From Alloascoidea africana (lineage: Eukaryota; Ascomycota; Alloascoideomycetes; Alloascoideales; Alloascoideaceae), in the NCBI GenBank assembly GCA_030581615.1, contig JAKTTT010000088.1, positions 1-64,000 of the forward strand: 64,000 bases of DNA. The letters run 5' to 3'. Positions within the stretch are counted from its first letter, which is position 1. The number at the start of each line of letters is the position of its first letter. Made by a program: the position numbers and the translations under genes. Of the stretch, positions 43,940 to 55,221 are shown one piece after another. The notes beneath the pieces are model-generated. The model was not told the DNA's origin. It did no database searches and was given only the letters and a program-made list of their open reading frames with translations.

Positions 43940-44352
43940 TCACTTTCTGCTTTCGCTTTCTTGCAGTTGCTCCAGCTCTTCTTTGGTCAGGGCCAGCGCT
44001 ACATATCTCTGATCACTGAGCTCTCCATTTCCATTCCCAAAGAAGGGGAGCCGTATTGGTGTGGCACCTTCTTTCAGTTTTAAAGGCTGCATTGGCTGGG
44101 TCTTGTAGCTAAAAGGACGTGCTTTTATGGACCCATCCGAGTCGTATTCAACAGGTGGAGCAGGCTCAAATTTGATCTAGAACACAGGGCCATTAGTACT
44201 GGTCTTTTTCAAAGCTGAAACGGACCACATACAAGTTCGTACTTGGAACCAACCCAGAATATTCCTCCTATTGTGCCCAGCATCCAGCCTATACCCATTA
44301 TCCGCGATCTCATATCGCTTTTGGAAAGCGGAAGTTTCCGGAAACCGGCCAT
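43940..44352 (-). CDS. Small single-pass membrane protein, two exons, unknown
   Basis: Exon 1 is 44352-44233 (40 codons), the intron 44232-44177 (GTATGT, branch TACTAAT, CTAG, 56 nt) and exon 2 44176-43940 with TGA, giving 118 residues. The N-terminus is basic (MAGFRKLPLSKSDMRSR), followed by one membrane segment (IMGIGWMLGTIGGIFWVG, ~18-35), then a hydrophilic tail with FEPAPPVEYDSDG and a Glu-rich coiled C-terminus (TKEELEQLQESESRK). This layout is common in small mitochondrial inner-membrane proteins, but I do not recognise a family. Its 3' end faces the PAB1 3' end 292 bp away, and its start is 268 bp from the ACT1 stop. The continuous frame across consensus splice sites supports a real gene. 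Confidence 0.72.
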
Positions 44353-44620
44353 CTTGCTTTCTTGATGAACAAACCAGTCTGATGTTGAGAATTTAAAGAA
44401 GTTGATGAGGAAGAGTGCTCACATTTACGCCGAGTATGCTTTTTACACACGAATATGCCTAGTACTGAACATCTTTCACATTTGAATCTTTTTTTATTCA
44501 ATCACAGACAGTGTATGAAAATTGAAGCAAACAAAAAGCTTTACTATAAAATCATCTCCATCTCACGTTTACAACCAAACCAACACAGAGAGACCAAGGA
44601 GATACCGACATGGGCTAGAC

Positions 44621-46383
<1,763 letters not shown>

Positions 46384-46558
46384 ATTGAGATGAGATGATT
46401 CTATATGGATGGGCGAGGGAGGGAGAGAGAGGGAGAAAAGAAGCCAGCGCCTACTTAAAGCTGTCCGTGCCCGCTGTTACGCGCAGAGGTAAACCTGGGC
46501 ACGGTCTTCCATTCCATTCCGTTCCCGCCGTGCTGAGATTTACCCGTCGTGCGTGTTT

Positions 46559-47138
46559 TTACCGGAACTTCTGCCAGCCGGGCTGCTTCTGCTGGCGCTT
46601 TTCCAGCTTGGCCTGTCTCTTGGACTTGCCCTCGCTCTCGGTCTCAGCGGACGGTGGGCCTGCTGGGCCTGCTGGGCCCTTGGTCATGAACCGCGAGCCC
46701 TTGTAGCCAGCGTACCCAGGAATCTAGAGGCGTGGAGGGTTAGCACTGGTAGAGACGGAAACGCTAGTTTGTCCTGCTTACCACAAGATAGAGCCACCAC
46801 ACTTTGGAGCTTCCAAATAGGATCCCCAGTAGCGAGCATATCCACGTAACATAGATCACGTCGAAAATATACTCGGTCAGTCCTTCCTGTTCCAAGTCCT
46901 CTCCGCCGCTGATCAGCTCGCCACTGCTGCTGTATTTGGGTCTTCCGATTTTCTCTATCCAGTACTCGAGGAGCCACGCGGGGATCGATAAGATGAAAAA
47001 AGTTGTAAGCGAAGGAGGTCTCTTGAAAAGGTACCGCGCCGTGATTGTGAGTGTGTTGATCACGAGAGAAGCCGTATGAAGGGTTTTCAATGCTTGTGTA
47101 TTGGCTTGTGCCCTTTTCTTGACTGATGCTTTGGCCAT
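46559..47138 (-). CDS. SND2: SND2/TMEM208-like ER-targeting membrane protein (two exons)
   Basis: Exon 1 is 47138-46782, the intron 46781-46724 (58 nt, GTAAGC, branch GTGCTAAC, CTAG) and exon 2 46723-46559, giving 173 residues. It starts MAKASVKKRAQANTQALKTL, has two hydrophobic segments near residues 22-58 (SLVINTLTITARYLF, LTTFFILSIPAWLLEYWI) and two more near 87-119 (YIFDVIYVTWICSLLGILF, KVWWLYLV). After the junction it continues IPGYAGYKGSRFM and ends in a basic KSKRQAKLEKRQQK tail. This order matches Snd2 of yeast and human TMEM208 (DUF788), which act in SRP-independent targeting to the ER. The exon 2 tail is recovered only by splicing and completes the family C-terminus. Confidence 0.87.
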
Positions 47139-47593
47139 CTTTTTTTTTTTTTGACAGGTGTGAAACGGAGAAACTGATTCTGTAGGAGTCTGGTGGAACA
47201 AAACACAACCTGGGGGTGTGGACGAAAATCCACCACTACTGTCCACCAAACCCGGCAGAATAGTTTTTTTCAGATCTTGCAGTTAGCCGCGAGTAGAGAT
47301 TTATTGAATCTTTCAGCTACGGAACATGTGCGACTTTCCTGTTCCTGGACGTTTACGCAATGCAACCATCCGGATATAGAATCTCTTCTCCAAATAAACG
47401 TCTTTTATTGTTTTATCTGACAAACATCAATGCTCAATCTGAATAGGCCTATAACCTAGCATTTTATTCAACTTTCACTAAGGATATGTAACCAATTAAA
47501 ACACCAAACAATCACAAAAATCCATCCACTCTTAAAGCAACAGAGAAAATGAAGAGTGGAAAATTCCACCCAAGGTCATAAATACAAACTTGA
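47139..47593. other. Intergenic, 455 bp
   Basis: Promoter of the SND2-like gene, including a T12 run (plus strand 47141-47152) just before its start, i.e. poly(A) in the leader, and the 3' flank of the HSP70 gene. No other feature seen. Confidence 0.5.
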
Positions 47594-49561
47594 TTAATCA
47601 ACTTCCTCAACTGTTGGCCCTGATGATCTTCCAGAAGGACCGCTACCACCTCCAGCTCCAGCTCCAGGGAAACCACCAGGAAATCCTCCAGCTCCACCAG
47701 GCATACCACCGTCACCGGCACCGGCACCGTAGAATTTCATCATGATTGGGTTGGAAACACCTTCCAGCTCCTTTTGCTTATCCTTGAACTCATCCTCTGA
47801 GGCCGTCTGGTTACTATCCAACCATTCTATAGCCTCGTTAATAGCCTTCTCCAAATGATCCCTGTCGCTTTGAGAAACCTTCTCTTTGAATTTCTCCTCG
47901 CTCATATTATTCTTCAATGAATACGCATACGACTCGAGACCATTCTTTGCAGCAATTCTTGAAGCTTCTTTATCGTCGTCAGCCTTGTACTTTTCTGCCT
48001 CTGAAACCATACGATCAATCTCATCCTTCGAGAGTCTTCCCTTGTCGTTGGTGATGGTAATCTTATTTGACTTCCCAGTCCCTTTCTCAACGGCAGACAC
48101 ATTTAGAATACCATTTGCATCCATATCAAATGTAACCTCAATTTGTGGAACTCCTCTGGGTGCAGGCGGAATCCCACTCAACTCAAATTTTCCAAGCAGG
48201 TTGTTATCTCTGGTTCTTGCACGCTCACCTTCGTAGACCTGAATCAAAACGCCAGGCTGGTTATCGGCATATGTCGAAAAGATTTCAGACTTCTTGGAAG
48301 GAATAACACTGTTTCGAGGAATAAGCTTTGTCATGACACCTCCCGCTGTCTCAATACCAAGAGATAGAGGAGCGACATCCAATAGCAACAAATCCTGTGT
48401 CTTTGAAGAAGTTGTGTCACCAGAAAGGATGGCAGCCTGGACAGCAGCACCATAGGCCACTGCCTCGTCAGGGTTAATCGACCTGTTGGGCTCTTTGCCG
48501 TTAAAGAAATCCGTAACAAGCTTCTGAACCTTGGGGATACGGGTGGATCCTCCAACGAGAACAATCTCGTTCACAGCACCCTTGTCCAGTTTTGCATCTC
48601 TCAGCACCTTCTCAACAGGCTCCAAAGTGCTTCTGAAAAGATCTTGGCAAAGCTCTTCAAACCTGGCTCTCGTAATGGAGGTGTAAAAATCAATGCCCTC
48701 ATAAAGCGAATCGATTTCAATTGTAGTCTGTGCCGATGAGGACAAGGTTCTTTTCGCCCGCTCACAAGCCGTTCTCAATCTTCTTAGTGCTCTTTGGTTT
48801 CCAGAAATATCCTTCTTGTTCTTCCTCTTAAACTCTGTAATAAAATGGTTTACCAGTCTGTTATCAAAATCCTCGCCACCCAAGTGGGTATCACCAGCGG
48901 TGGCCTTTACCTCAAATATACCATCATCAATGGAGAGTAGAGACACATCAAAGGTGCCACCCCCAAGATCAAAAATTAGAACATTGTGTTCGCCTTGTCC
49001 CTTTTTGTCCAGGCCATAGGCAATTGCAGCAGCGGTAGGTTCATTGATAATTCGGAGAACATTCAAGCCAGCAATGAGCCCAGCATCTTTAGTTGCCTGT
49101 CTCTGAGAATCGTTAAAGTAAGCAGGAACGGTTATCACGGCATCGGTGACCTTATCCCCCAGGTAGCTTTCTGCAGTCTCTCTCATTTTGGTCAAAACCA
49201 TAGAAGAAATCTCCTCTGGAGTAAACAGTTTGGTTTCCCCTTTAAACTCGACCTGGATTTTGGGCTTTCCTGAACCAGCGTCTACAAGCTTGAACGGGAA
49301 ATGCTTCATATCACCTTGGACCTCTGGGTCTGAAAACTTTCTGCCAATTAGACGCTTTGCATCAAAAACTGTATTCTTTGGGTTCATGGCGGCCTGATTC
49401 TTTGCAGCATCGCCAATCAAGCGCTCCGTATCTGTGAAAGCGACGAAAGACGGAGTTGTCCTATTTCCTTGGTCATTTGCAATGATCTCCACTCGATCGT
49501 TGGCAAAGTGTGCAACGCAAGAATAGGTTGTACCCAAGTCAATTCCAATTGCCTTTGTCAT
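47594..49561 (-). CDS. SSA: Cytosolic Hsp70 chaperone, Ssa type
   Basis: A 655-residue ATP-dependent chaperone. The N-terminal ATPase domain begins [19 protein letters not shown] and carries the Hsp70 signatures [22 protein letters not shown] and [16 protein letters not shown]. The substrate-binding domain follows from ~390 ([18 protein letters not shown]), then a helical lid and a Gly/Ala/Pro-rich linker. The protein ends PTVEEVD; the EEVD motif binds TPR co-chaperones and marks the cytosolic/nuclear class. Intronless, as is usual for stress-induced genes. The upstream region carries TATA, STRE and heat-shock elements. Which Ssa paralogue it corresponds to cannot be decided. Confidence 0.97.
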   Translation of the reverse strand: MTKAIGIDLGTTYSCVAHFANDRVEIIANDQGNRTTPSFVAFTDTERLIGDAAKNQAAMNPKNTVFDAKRLIGRKFSDPEVQGDMKHFPFKLVDAGSGKPKIQVEFKGETKLFTPEEISSMVLTKMRETAESYLGDKVTDAVITVPAYFNDSQRQATKDAGLIAGLNVLRIINEPTAAAIAYGLDKKGQGEHNVLIFDLGGGTFDVSLLSIDDGIFEVKATAGDTHLGGEDFDNRLVNHFITEFKRKNKKDISGNQRALRRLRTACERAKRTLSSSAQTTIEIDSLYEGIDFYTSITRARFEELCQDLFRSTLEPVEKVLRDAKLDKGAVNEIVLVGGSTRIPKVQKLVTDFFNGKEPNRSINPDEAVAYGAAVQAAILSGDTTSSKTQDLLLLDVAPLSLGIETAGGVMTKLIPRNSVIPSKKSEIFSTYADNQPGVLIQVYEGERARTRDNNLLGKFELSGIPPAPRGVPQIEVTFDMDANGILNVSAVEKGTGKSNKITITNDKGRLSKDEIDRMVSEAEKYKADDDKEASRIAAKNGLESYAYSLKNNMSEEKFKEKVSQSDRDHLEKAINEAIEWLDSNQTASEDEFKDKQKELEGVSNPIMMKFYGAGAGDGGMPGGAGGFPGGFPGAGAGGGSGPSGRSSGPTVEEVD

Positions 49562-49822
49562 GTTGTGATAAATAAATGAAAAGTAATGTGATTATTGTAT
49601 AAAAACAAGTATGAAAACAAGAATCTAAACGGGCAGAGGTCCAAACCCCCTTTTATACCGCTCCAGCCCAGTTTCTCTAGATGGTTCCACACCTGGCGAT
49701 GAGCTGCCGCAGTCACATGACCCGGGTGTGGGTGGAACCTTCGCGAGAGTTCTGGGGATCAGGAGACAGCCCGCGAACCTCCGTGGGAGCCCTCTGGAGC
49801 CATCCAGAGAGATTGGAACCTT
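49562..49822 (-). promoter_or_regulatory. HSP70 stress promoter: TATA, STRE and heat-shock element
   Basis: On the minus strand a TATAAAA box lies at 49657-49651, directly next to an AGGGG stress-response element (49651-49647). About 175-190 bp before the start is a four-unit heat-shock element GAAccTTCgcGAGagTTC (49735-49752; contiguous 5-bp units, the third imperfect). A further GAAccTTC pair lies at 49816-49823 at the TYW1 stop. These match Hsf1 and Msn2/4-type control of SSA genes. Confidence 0.75.
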
Positions 49823-52135
49823 CTAGGCGGACACCCGGGCCTTTCCCTTCTTGCGCACGAACCTGGTGTCCTCGGGGTTGAAGCCGGCCGCCTCGCTGCC
49901 CCACCAGGCCCAGTCCGGCGTGGGAGCCACGTAGTCCATGGGCCCGAAGCGCGCGCCCTCCTCCAGCAGCTCGAAGAACCGGGCATAGTCGATATGGGTG
50001 TGCCAGACCCCGTCGATCTTGAACCGAGTCTGGGCCATCAAAATACAGCAGCTGTGGGCGTGTTCCGCGGCAATATCGTACTCCAGCCCTTCTTTAGCCA
50101 GAGCCTCGTTGAGCCCAAGCACAAACTTTTTGACCTCCTCGTAGAAAGGAATGTTCTGCATTGTCAACGGGTTCCCGTTGCCGGAAGACGATCCACAGAA
50201 AGTGGCTCCCTTGATCTCGATCAAACAAGGTAGGCCTCGTTTTACCATGTCGACATAGCCCTCGATGTCGCCCATGTTGAAGCCTTTCACAAGAGTCAAA
50301 CGGAACACCGTCCGTTGGTTCTGCTTCTCCCTCAAAATATCTAGACAAGTATTCAGTCTCTCCCAAAAGTCTCGGTACAGCGGTCTATCCACTTTTTTAA
50401 GAGAAGTCTTTGTGCTGGCATCGATGGAAACGTAAAGCTGGGTGACCTGGTTCATTGCCTTTAACTGCTCGGGGTGCTGAGCATTGCAAACCAAGAAGCT
50501 CGATATCTTGGCCTTGTGGAGCAGTCCTACAAACTCGTTGATATGGGGGTAGAAAATGGGCTCGCCTACCAGTGAAAGAGCACAGTGTCGGACTCTAAAG
50601 GCTTCCGCAAACCTAGCAGCATTCACTCCGGGGACTCCTTTCATCTGCTTGATCTTGGAGTAATGGCCCTGGAGAGCTCCTTCAAAAATATCCTGTGGAG
50701 AGTCTACCTGCCATCTCCACGTAGTTCCCACTGGGTTCGTTCCATGCCGCCAACAAAAGACACATTTGTTCGAACAGGACAAACTGGGAGTGGTCTCCAT
50801 ACACAAGTGCGATTTGATTCCATAGAACGCAAACTTGTAGCAAGATCCGCGGCCCCTTAGAGCAGATTTTGTCCAGCGACATATCTTCACTCCAGAATGG
50901 CTCCCGACTACAGTGTAGCCCTGCTTTGTGAGCGCTTTGTACGTGGGAGAGTCCTTTGCAACCATCTCCTTCTTTTCCGACTCAGGTTTGACATTTACTG
51001 CAAGTTCATCAAACCCCGAGTCTCGGCTTCTCGACAGCTTCGAGTTCTTAATCACCTGGCCCATCTCTTCGACATCGATAAGCCCGCTGCCGCTGTCCTC
51101 GCTTTCTGGGTCCGAGAAAAGCTCATTGTCTTCGTCATCTGAATCGACTATTTGGATAGATACCGGTGGCGATGGATCTGCCAGACTCTCCGCCAATAGC
51201 CCACTCCACTCTGCCAGCTCTTTCTGTCCATCCTGAGTCTTGGTGCAAGTCAACCCCATTGGAAATATTCGTGGCGCTCCAAGCTTTGCCATGTACTTGT
51301 CGACCAGTCTTGCCTGGTAGCAAAACTTGCCTTCAGCTTCGGGCCATCCTTCCTTATCCCCAAGGCCAAACACTGCAAAGCCAGCTAGTTTCTCCAAGTG
51401 CTTTTTGTCGATTCGAAAATCGTTGTATATGTCAATGATGGTTTCAATAAAATAGTCTAATGGTGATTCAGTTTCGTATGAAGGGACAACGAACAGGTAA
51501 ACAGTCGAGGACAAATCTTCAATCACTGGGTTTCCTTTTGTTGCTAGGAAGAAATCATCAACCTCTATGTAATCAATGTTCAACAGGGTCGGTTCCACCC
51601 TTAACTTTGGACTCAATTCTTCCAATAACTGCTTTGCAAACCGTTCACTGGTGCCAGTTAGTGTGGAGTAAAAAATCACCACTTTGCTCGATAGACCGCA
51701 TGCTTTCTTTGAATCAACTAATCTCTTTGCGCTTGCCAGCTTTTCAAAGTTTTTCTTCCCCGATATACGCTTTGGTACTCGTTTTTGCTTTGTTATAGTT
51801 GGAACGATTCCAGAAACAGGTCCTGATGTTGTAAAGTCGATTGCATATATCTTGCTATTCTTCTGGCTATCCTTATTATTAGTCTTGACCTGAGTAGATA
51901 CGTTAGCCTCATCCTTCTCCTCCACAGTCACTACATCTTTTGCATTCTGTTGTGGCTTTTTGACCACTTTCTTTTCATTTTCGCCTTTCTCAAACTCCTT
52001 TTCGCTAGAGAGATCAAGCACTTGGCCCACATCCTTAACAGTTACAAGGCAATAAATGCAGGCAACTACTCCGAGAAGCGAAAGCACAGGCAATCTGACC
52101 GTATGCCACTTGTCAAGGATCGAATCTAGTCCCAT
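49823..52135 (-). CDS. TYW1: tRNA wybutosine synthase TYW1 (flavodoxin plus radical SAM)
   Basis: A 770-residue enzyme that makes the tricyclic 4-demethylwyosine from m1G37 of tRNA-Phe. The N-terminus has one membrane segment (LPVLSLLGVVACIYCLVTV, ~15-33), then a charged linker. A flavodoxin-like domain spans ~148-315 (VVIFYSTLTGTSERFAKQLL; FAVFGLGDKEGW). An acidic linker follows, and then the radical SAM domain (~415-740) with the C-x3-C-x2-C cluster motif in SLSCSNKCVFCWRH and the family stretches LSLVGEPIFYPHI, QLYVSIDASTK and EIKGATFCG. The C-terminus (HTHIDYARFFELL, DYVAPTPDWAWWG) also fits. Length is close to yeast Tyw1 (810). Intronless. Identity is secure; ER anchoring by the N-terminal segment is inferred. 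Confidence 0.97.
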   Translation of the reverse strand: MGLDSILDKWHTVRLPVLSLLGVVACIYCLVTVKDVGQVLDLSSEKEFEKGENEKKVVKKPQQNAKDVVTVEEKDEANVSTQVKTNNKDSQKNSKIYAIDFTTSGPVSGIVPTITKQKRVPKRISGKKNFEKLASAKRLVDSKKACGLSSKVVIFYSTLTGTSERFAKQLLEELSPKLRVEPTLLNIDYIEVDDFFLATKGNPVIEDLSSTVYLFVVPSYETESPLDYFIETIIDIYNDFRIDKKHLEKLAGFAVFGLGDKEGWPEAEGKFCYQARLVDKYMAKLGAPRIFPMGLTCTKTQDGQKELAEWSGLLAESLADPSPPVSIQIVDSDDEDNELFSDPESEDSGSGLIDVEEMGQVIKNSKLSRSRDSGFDELAVNVKPESEKKEMVAKDSPTYKALTKQGYTVVGSHSGVKICRWTKSALRGRGSCYKFAFYGIKSHLCMETTPSLSCSNKCVFCWRHGTNPVGTTWRWQVDSPQDIFEGALQGHYSKIKQMKGVPGVNAARFAEAFRVRHCALSLVGEPIFYPHINEFVGLLHKAKISSFLVCNAQHPEQLKAMNQVTQLYVSIDASTKTSLKKVDRPLYRDFWERLNTCLDILREKQNQRTVFRLTLVKGFNMGDIEGYVDMVKRGLPCLIEIKGATFCGSSSGNGNPLTMQNIPFYEEVKKFVLGLNEALAKEGLEYDIAAEHAHSCCILMAQTRFKIDGVWHTHIDYARFFELLEEGARFGPMDYVAPTPDWAWWGSEAAGFNPEDTRFVRKKGKARVSA

Positions 52136-52508
52136 ACTTCAAAATTTGAAAATACAATGTTATCCAGTTATTGTATACTGCCGCTTCCTCAATCCACAGG
52201 TACAGAAAAATTATAACCTCTGCTTCGGTATCAGGGACATGAACAGAAAAGGAAAAGAACTTTTTTCGCCTTTTCCCCAATCAAAGCGTTTCTCTTCTAA
52301 GCACGCAAATTTCAATAAAAAACGTGTCACGTGGACTTGTGTAAATCACGTGGGTTGTTCTAACAACGCAAATTGGAGTATTTATTGGTTTCCCGATTGG
52401 GAAGCCATCTCCATCGGTTTTGCTGTTCTTCTCTGTTTTCTCTTCTCTCTTCTCTTTTCTCTTTTGTGTTTTGTGCTTTCTGTCAAGTTCATTTTTCTAC
52501 CCATCTCT
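52136..52508. promoter_or_regulatory. Divergent TYW1/Aurora promoter with two CACGTG boxes
   Basis: 373 bp. Two TCACGTGG sequences have their CACGTG cores at 52328-52333 and 52347-52352, 19 bp apart (about two helical turns). They fit bHLH factors of the Cbf1 or Pho4 type. The plus-strand leader before 52509 is a long C/T-rich tract (TTCTCTTCTCTC-like), common for yeast transcription start regions. Confidence 0.55.
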
Positions 52509-54030
52509 ATGTCCTCCGTCAAAGCCTTGGAGTCTCGCATGTCGCGAGTTTCTCTGAATGAGAATGTCAATCCATCTTCAAGGATTCGAGTATGCCCGTT
52601 TTAAACACAACCTTCTCGTTTTATCTAACTTTGACCATATTTCTAGACAAGTATCAAGCCATTGGGAATGGCAGTAAATTCCAGCTCTCAGACCAGCCAA
52701 CAGCAGAGACATCCGCTTGTTAAAATAGCTCTCAATGGGCCCCAGAAGGGCCAGGCAGCAAGTGGTAAGCAGCTCTCATCCCTTCAACGAACTGGAGGTT
52801 ATAAGACCAGCATGGGTCCTCCTTCCTCTGCTGTGTCTCCAAAGAGAATTGCAAGTCAACAGCAGAACGCTGTTATGGGTTCAGCAGCCTCTGGCGGAAG
52901 TTATCTACCCAGAAGGCCTTCCTTCACAATTGACCGAACCACCCTCAAAAACTCAAATCCACTCTCGGGAATCCCATCCTCCGGGTTTAACGTTGCTTCT
53001 TCTGGTGGAAATTCCTCTTCGTCTCCGCCTCAACTAAGAAAATACTCTTTAAATGACTTTGAAGTTGGAAGAAAACTAGGAAAGGGAAAGTTCGGAAAAG
53101 TTTACTGTGTAAGGGACAAACAAACAGGATACGTCTGTGCTTTAAAAGTCATGGAGAAAAAAGAATTGATCGGTTACAAAATTGAGAAACAGTTTAGAAG
53201 AGAAGTTGAGATCCAGTCAAACTTGAGGTATGACTGTTTTCCGAGATTGCACTTGCGGCTTGGTACTAATACAAACTGTTTAGGCACCCCAATATTCTTC
53301 GGCTGTACGGGCACTTTCATGATGCCACTCGAGTTTATCTTATTCTTGAATACGTGGTTCATGGAGAACTTTACGGTTTGCTAAAGAAAAAGCGCCGGTT
53401 TTCAGATGTTATGGCGTCCCACGTAAGTCAGCATTGTCTTTTAAAGCATTAACAAGATAAAAACAGAATTAACAATGACCATAGTTTATTTACCAAATGG
53501 CCTCTGCTTTGTCGTATCTCCATAAAAAGCACATCATTCATCGTGATATAAAACCAGAGAATATCTTGCTTGGGTTTGACAACATTATCAAGATATCCGA
53601 TTTTGGTTGGAGTGTACATGCTCCTTCCTCAAGGAGAACAACAATGTGCGGTACTCTAGATTATTTGCCTCCCGAGATGGTTGAAGCAAAAGACCACAAC
53701 GAAAAGGTTGATATTTGGGCGTTGGGGATCCTCATGTACGAATTCTTGGTTGGCAATCCCCCTTTTGAAGAAAATGGGACTTCGGCCACATACAGAAGGA
53801 TTGCAAGAGTGGATTTGAGAATACCTCCCTATGTATCTCCCGATGCGGCAGACTTGATAAAAAAGGTATGTTTTTTAATGGTGTATCTTGTACCCAATTG
53901 GCAATACTAACAGCATTTCTTGTAGCTCCTTCAACATGACCCGGAAAGGAGATATCCCCTTGAGGATGTCAAATCACACCCATGGATTTTGAGGAATAGG
54001 CCATACTGGCCCAGTCTAAAAGACAGCTAG
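52509..54030 (+). CDS. IPL1: Aurora kinase (five exons)
   Basis: Exons 52509-52589, 52647-53227, 53284-53422, 53485-53865 and 53926-54030. The introns are 56-62 nt with GTATGC, GTATGA, GTAAGT and GTATGT donors and TATCTAAC, TACTAAT, ATTAAC and TACTAAC branches. The product is 428 residues. A Ser/Gln-rich N-terminal tail (~1-158) precedes the kinase domain: Gly loop LGKGKFGKV at ~171, catalytic K194 in [25 protein letters not shown], the Aurora activation loop [16 protein letters not shown], and the C-lobe ending SHPWIL. It is the chromosomal passenger kinase that corrects kinetochore-microtubule attachment. All kinase subdomains are restored in frame by the four splices, which supports the model. 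The single Aurora of yeasts is Ipl1. Confidence 0.95.
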
Positions 54031-54195
54031 GTAATTAGCTGTTTCTGAGATTGTATAGATTGTTTTACGATACCCTTGTTCTATTTGATTTTAGAGCTTA
54101 AAACATGACGAAAAAAATTGTACCAGTATATTCGTTTCATCAAGTTCCTATTGTAGAGTCCAGCTTGTTGATGCTTGTAGTAACTCTAGTAAGCC

Positions 54196-55221
54196 TCAAT
54201 TGCTAAAGTCTTGAAAATATGGCAGTTTCAACAGTTGATCAGCGGATATTCGGTTTCCCGACTCGAAAACCAATAGCCGCTCAAGAATATCAACTTTCAC
54301 AATGTCTGGAATTCTAGGCATTAGCTTTTGCAGGCTTTTGCCCTCATGCTTTGTGAAGTCCGCTTCAGCAAAAGAGGATTTGGAAACCTCTGGCCATGAC
54401 TCAACAGAAGGTGTTCCCAAGTTTGTGAAAATGGAAAAAATCAATGATAGATCGCTCCCGCTTGATGCAATTGTAAAAATAGGCTTGCCATCATTGGTGT
54501 AAAGCTGTGAGATAAGCACCCCAAAACTCCACATGTCAACACTGGCTGAATAGTCCCGTATGCCAAAGATCAGCTCTGGTGCTTTATAAACCCCAGTGCA
54601 AACATCTGTATGCTTATCATCAGGGGGTTCTTTCCCCTTGTTATTAGGAGGCACCCAAACAATCCCAAAATCACAAAGAATTGCCGCGCTGTCAGGTCCT
54701 TGGAATAAAACATTGCTTGGTTTGACGTCTCTGTGAATGATTCCGTGAGAATGTAGAAACCGCAGAGCACACGATATCTGATAAATAATCTCTTTTGCCC
54801 TTCTCTCAGGAAGCTGGTTCTTGTATTGGATCGCTGTTGGACTTCCATTGCTACCGCCCAAGTCAGGAAACCGTGCTCTTGAGTACTTTCTGATAACATG
54901 GTCCAAGTCGTAGGGAAGATATGGCATAATCATGTAAAAATCATCAACGGAATGGAAAGAATCCAAAATGGAGACTACATAAGCATTCGTCTTTGACGTT
55001 TCGGGATCCTTTGAGATAGAATTTAAACGCGAAATTTCTTCTAGAATCCGTCGTTCCTTTTGCGAATCATGAGGAGGCATGTCAAGATCAGGGTCTGTGA
55101 CTTTCAATGCCACCAGCTTCCCTGTCTTTTTGTCCAGCGCAGAGTAAACTGTTGAACAAAGTCCAGCCCCTATTCGAACCCTATTAACATATCTTTCAAT
55201 CCCAGCAAGTTTCTCTTCCAT
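54196..55221 (-). CDS. CAK1: CDK-activating-type protein kinase, Cak1/Csk1-like
   Basis: A 341-residue kinase starting MEEKLAGIERYVNRVRIG. Its glycine loop is degenerate (IGAGLCSTVYSA instead of GxGxxG). The catalytic lysine is in LVALKVTDPDL, the catalytic loop is IIHRDVKPSNVLF, the metal-binding motif is CDFGIVWV, and the P+1/APE region is TGVYKAPELIFG. A CMGC-like insert and C-lobe follow (YSASVDMWSFGVLISQLYTNDGKPIF). A non-canonical glycine loop and this activation segment fit the monomeric CDK-activating kinase Cak1 of yeasts (368 residues) and Csk1 of fission yeast, which phosphorylate the T-loop of Cdc28. Kinase identity is certain; the Cak1 call is moderate. It is convergent with the Aurora gene, 165 bp away. 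Confidence 0.78.
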   Translation of the reverse strand: MEEKLAGIERYVNRVRIGAGLCSTVYSALDKKTGKLVALKVTDPDLDMPPHDSQKERRILEEISRLNSISKDPETSKTNAYVVSILDSFHSVDDFYMIMPYLPYDLDHVIRKYSRARFPDLGGSNGSPTAIQYKNQLPERRAKEIIYQISCALRFLHSHGIIHRDVKPSNVLFQGPDSAAILCDFGIVWVPPNNKGKEPPDDKHTDVCTGVYKAPELIFGIRDYSASVDMWSFGVLISQLYTNDGKPIFTIASSGSDLSLIFSIFTNLGTPSVESWPEVSKSSFAEADFTKHEGKSLQKLMPRIPDIVKVDILERLLVFESGNRISADQLLKLPYFQDFSN

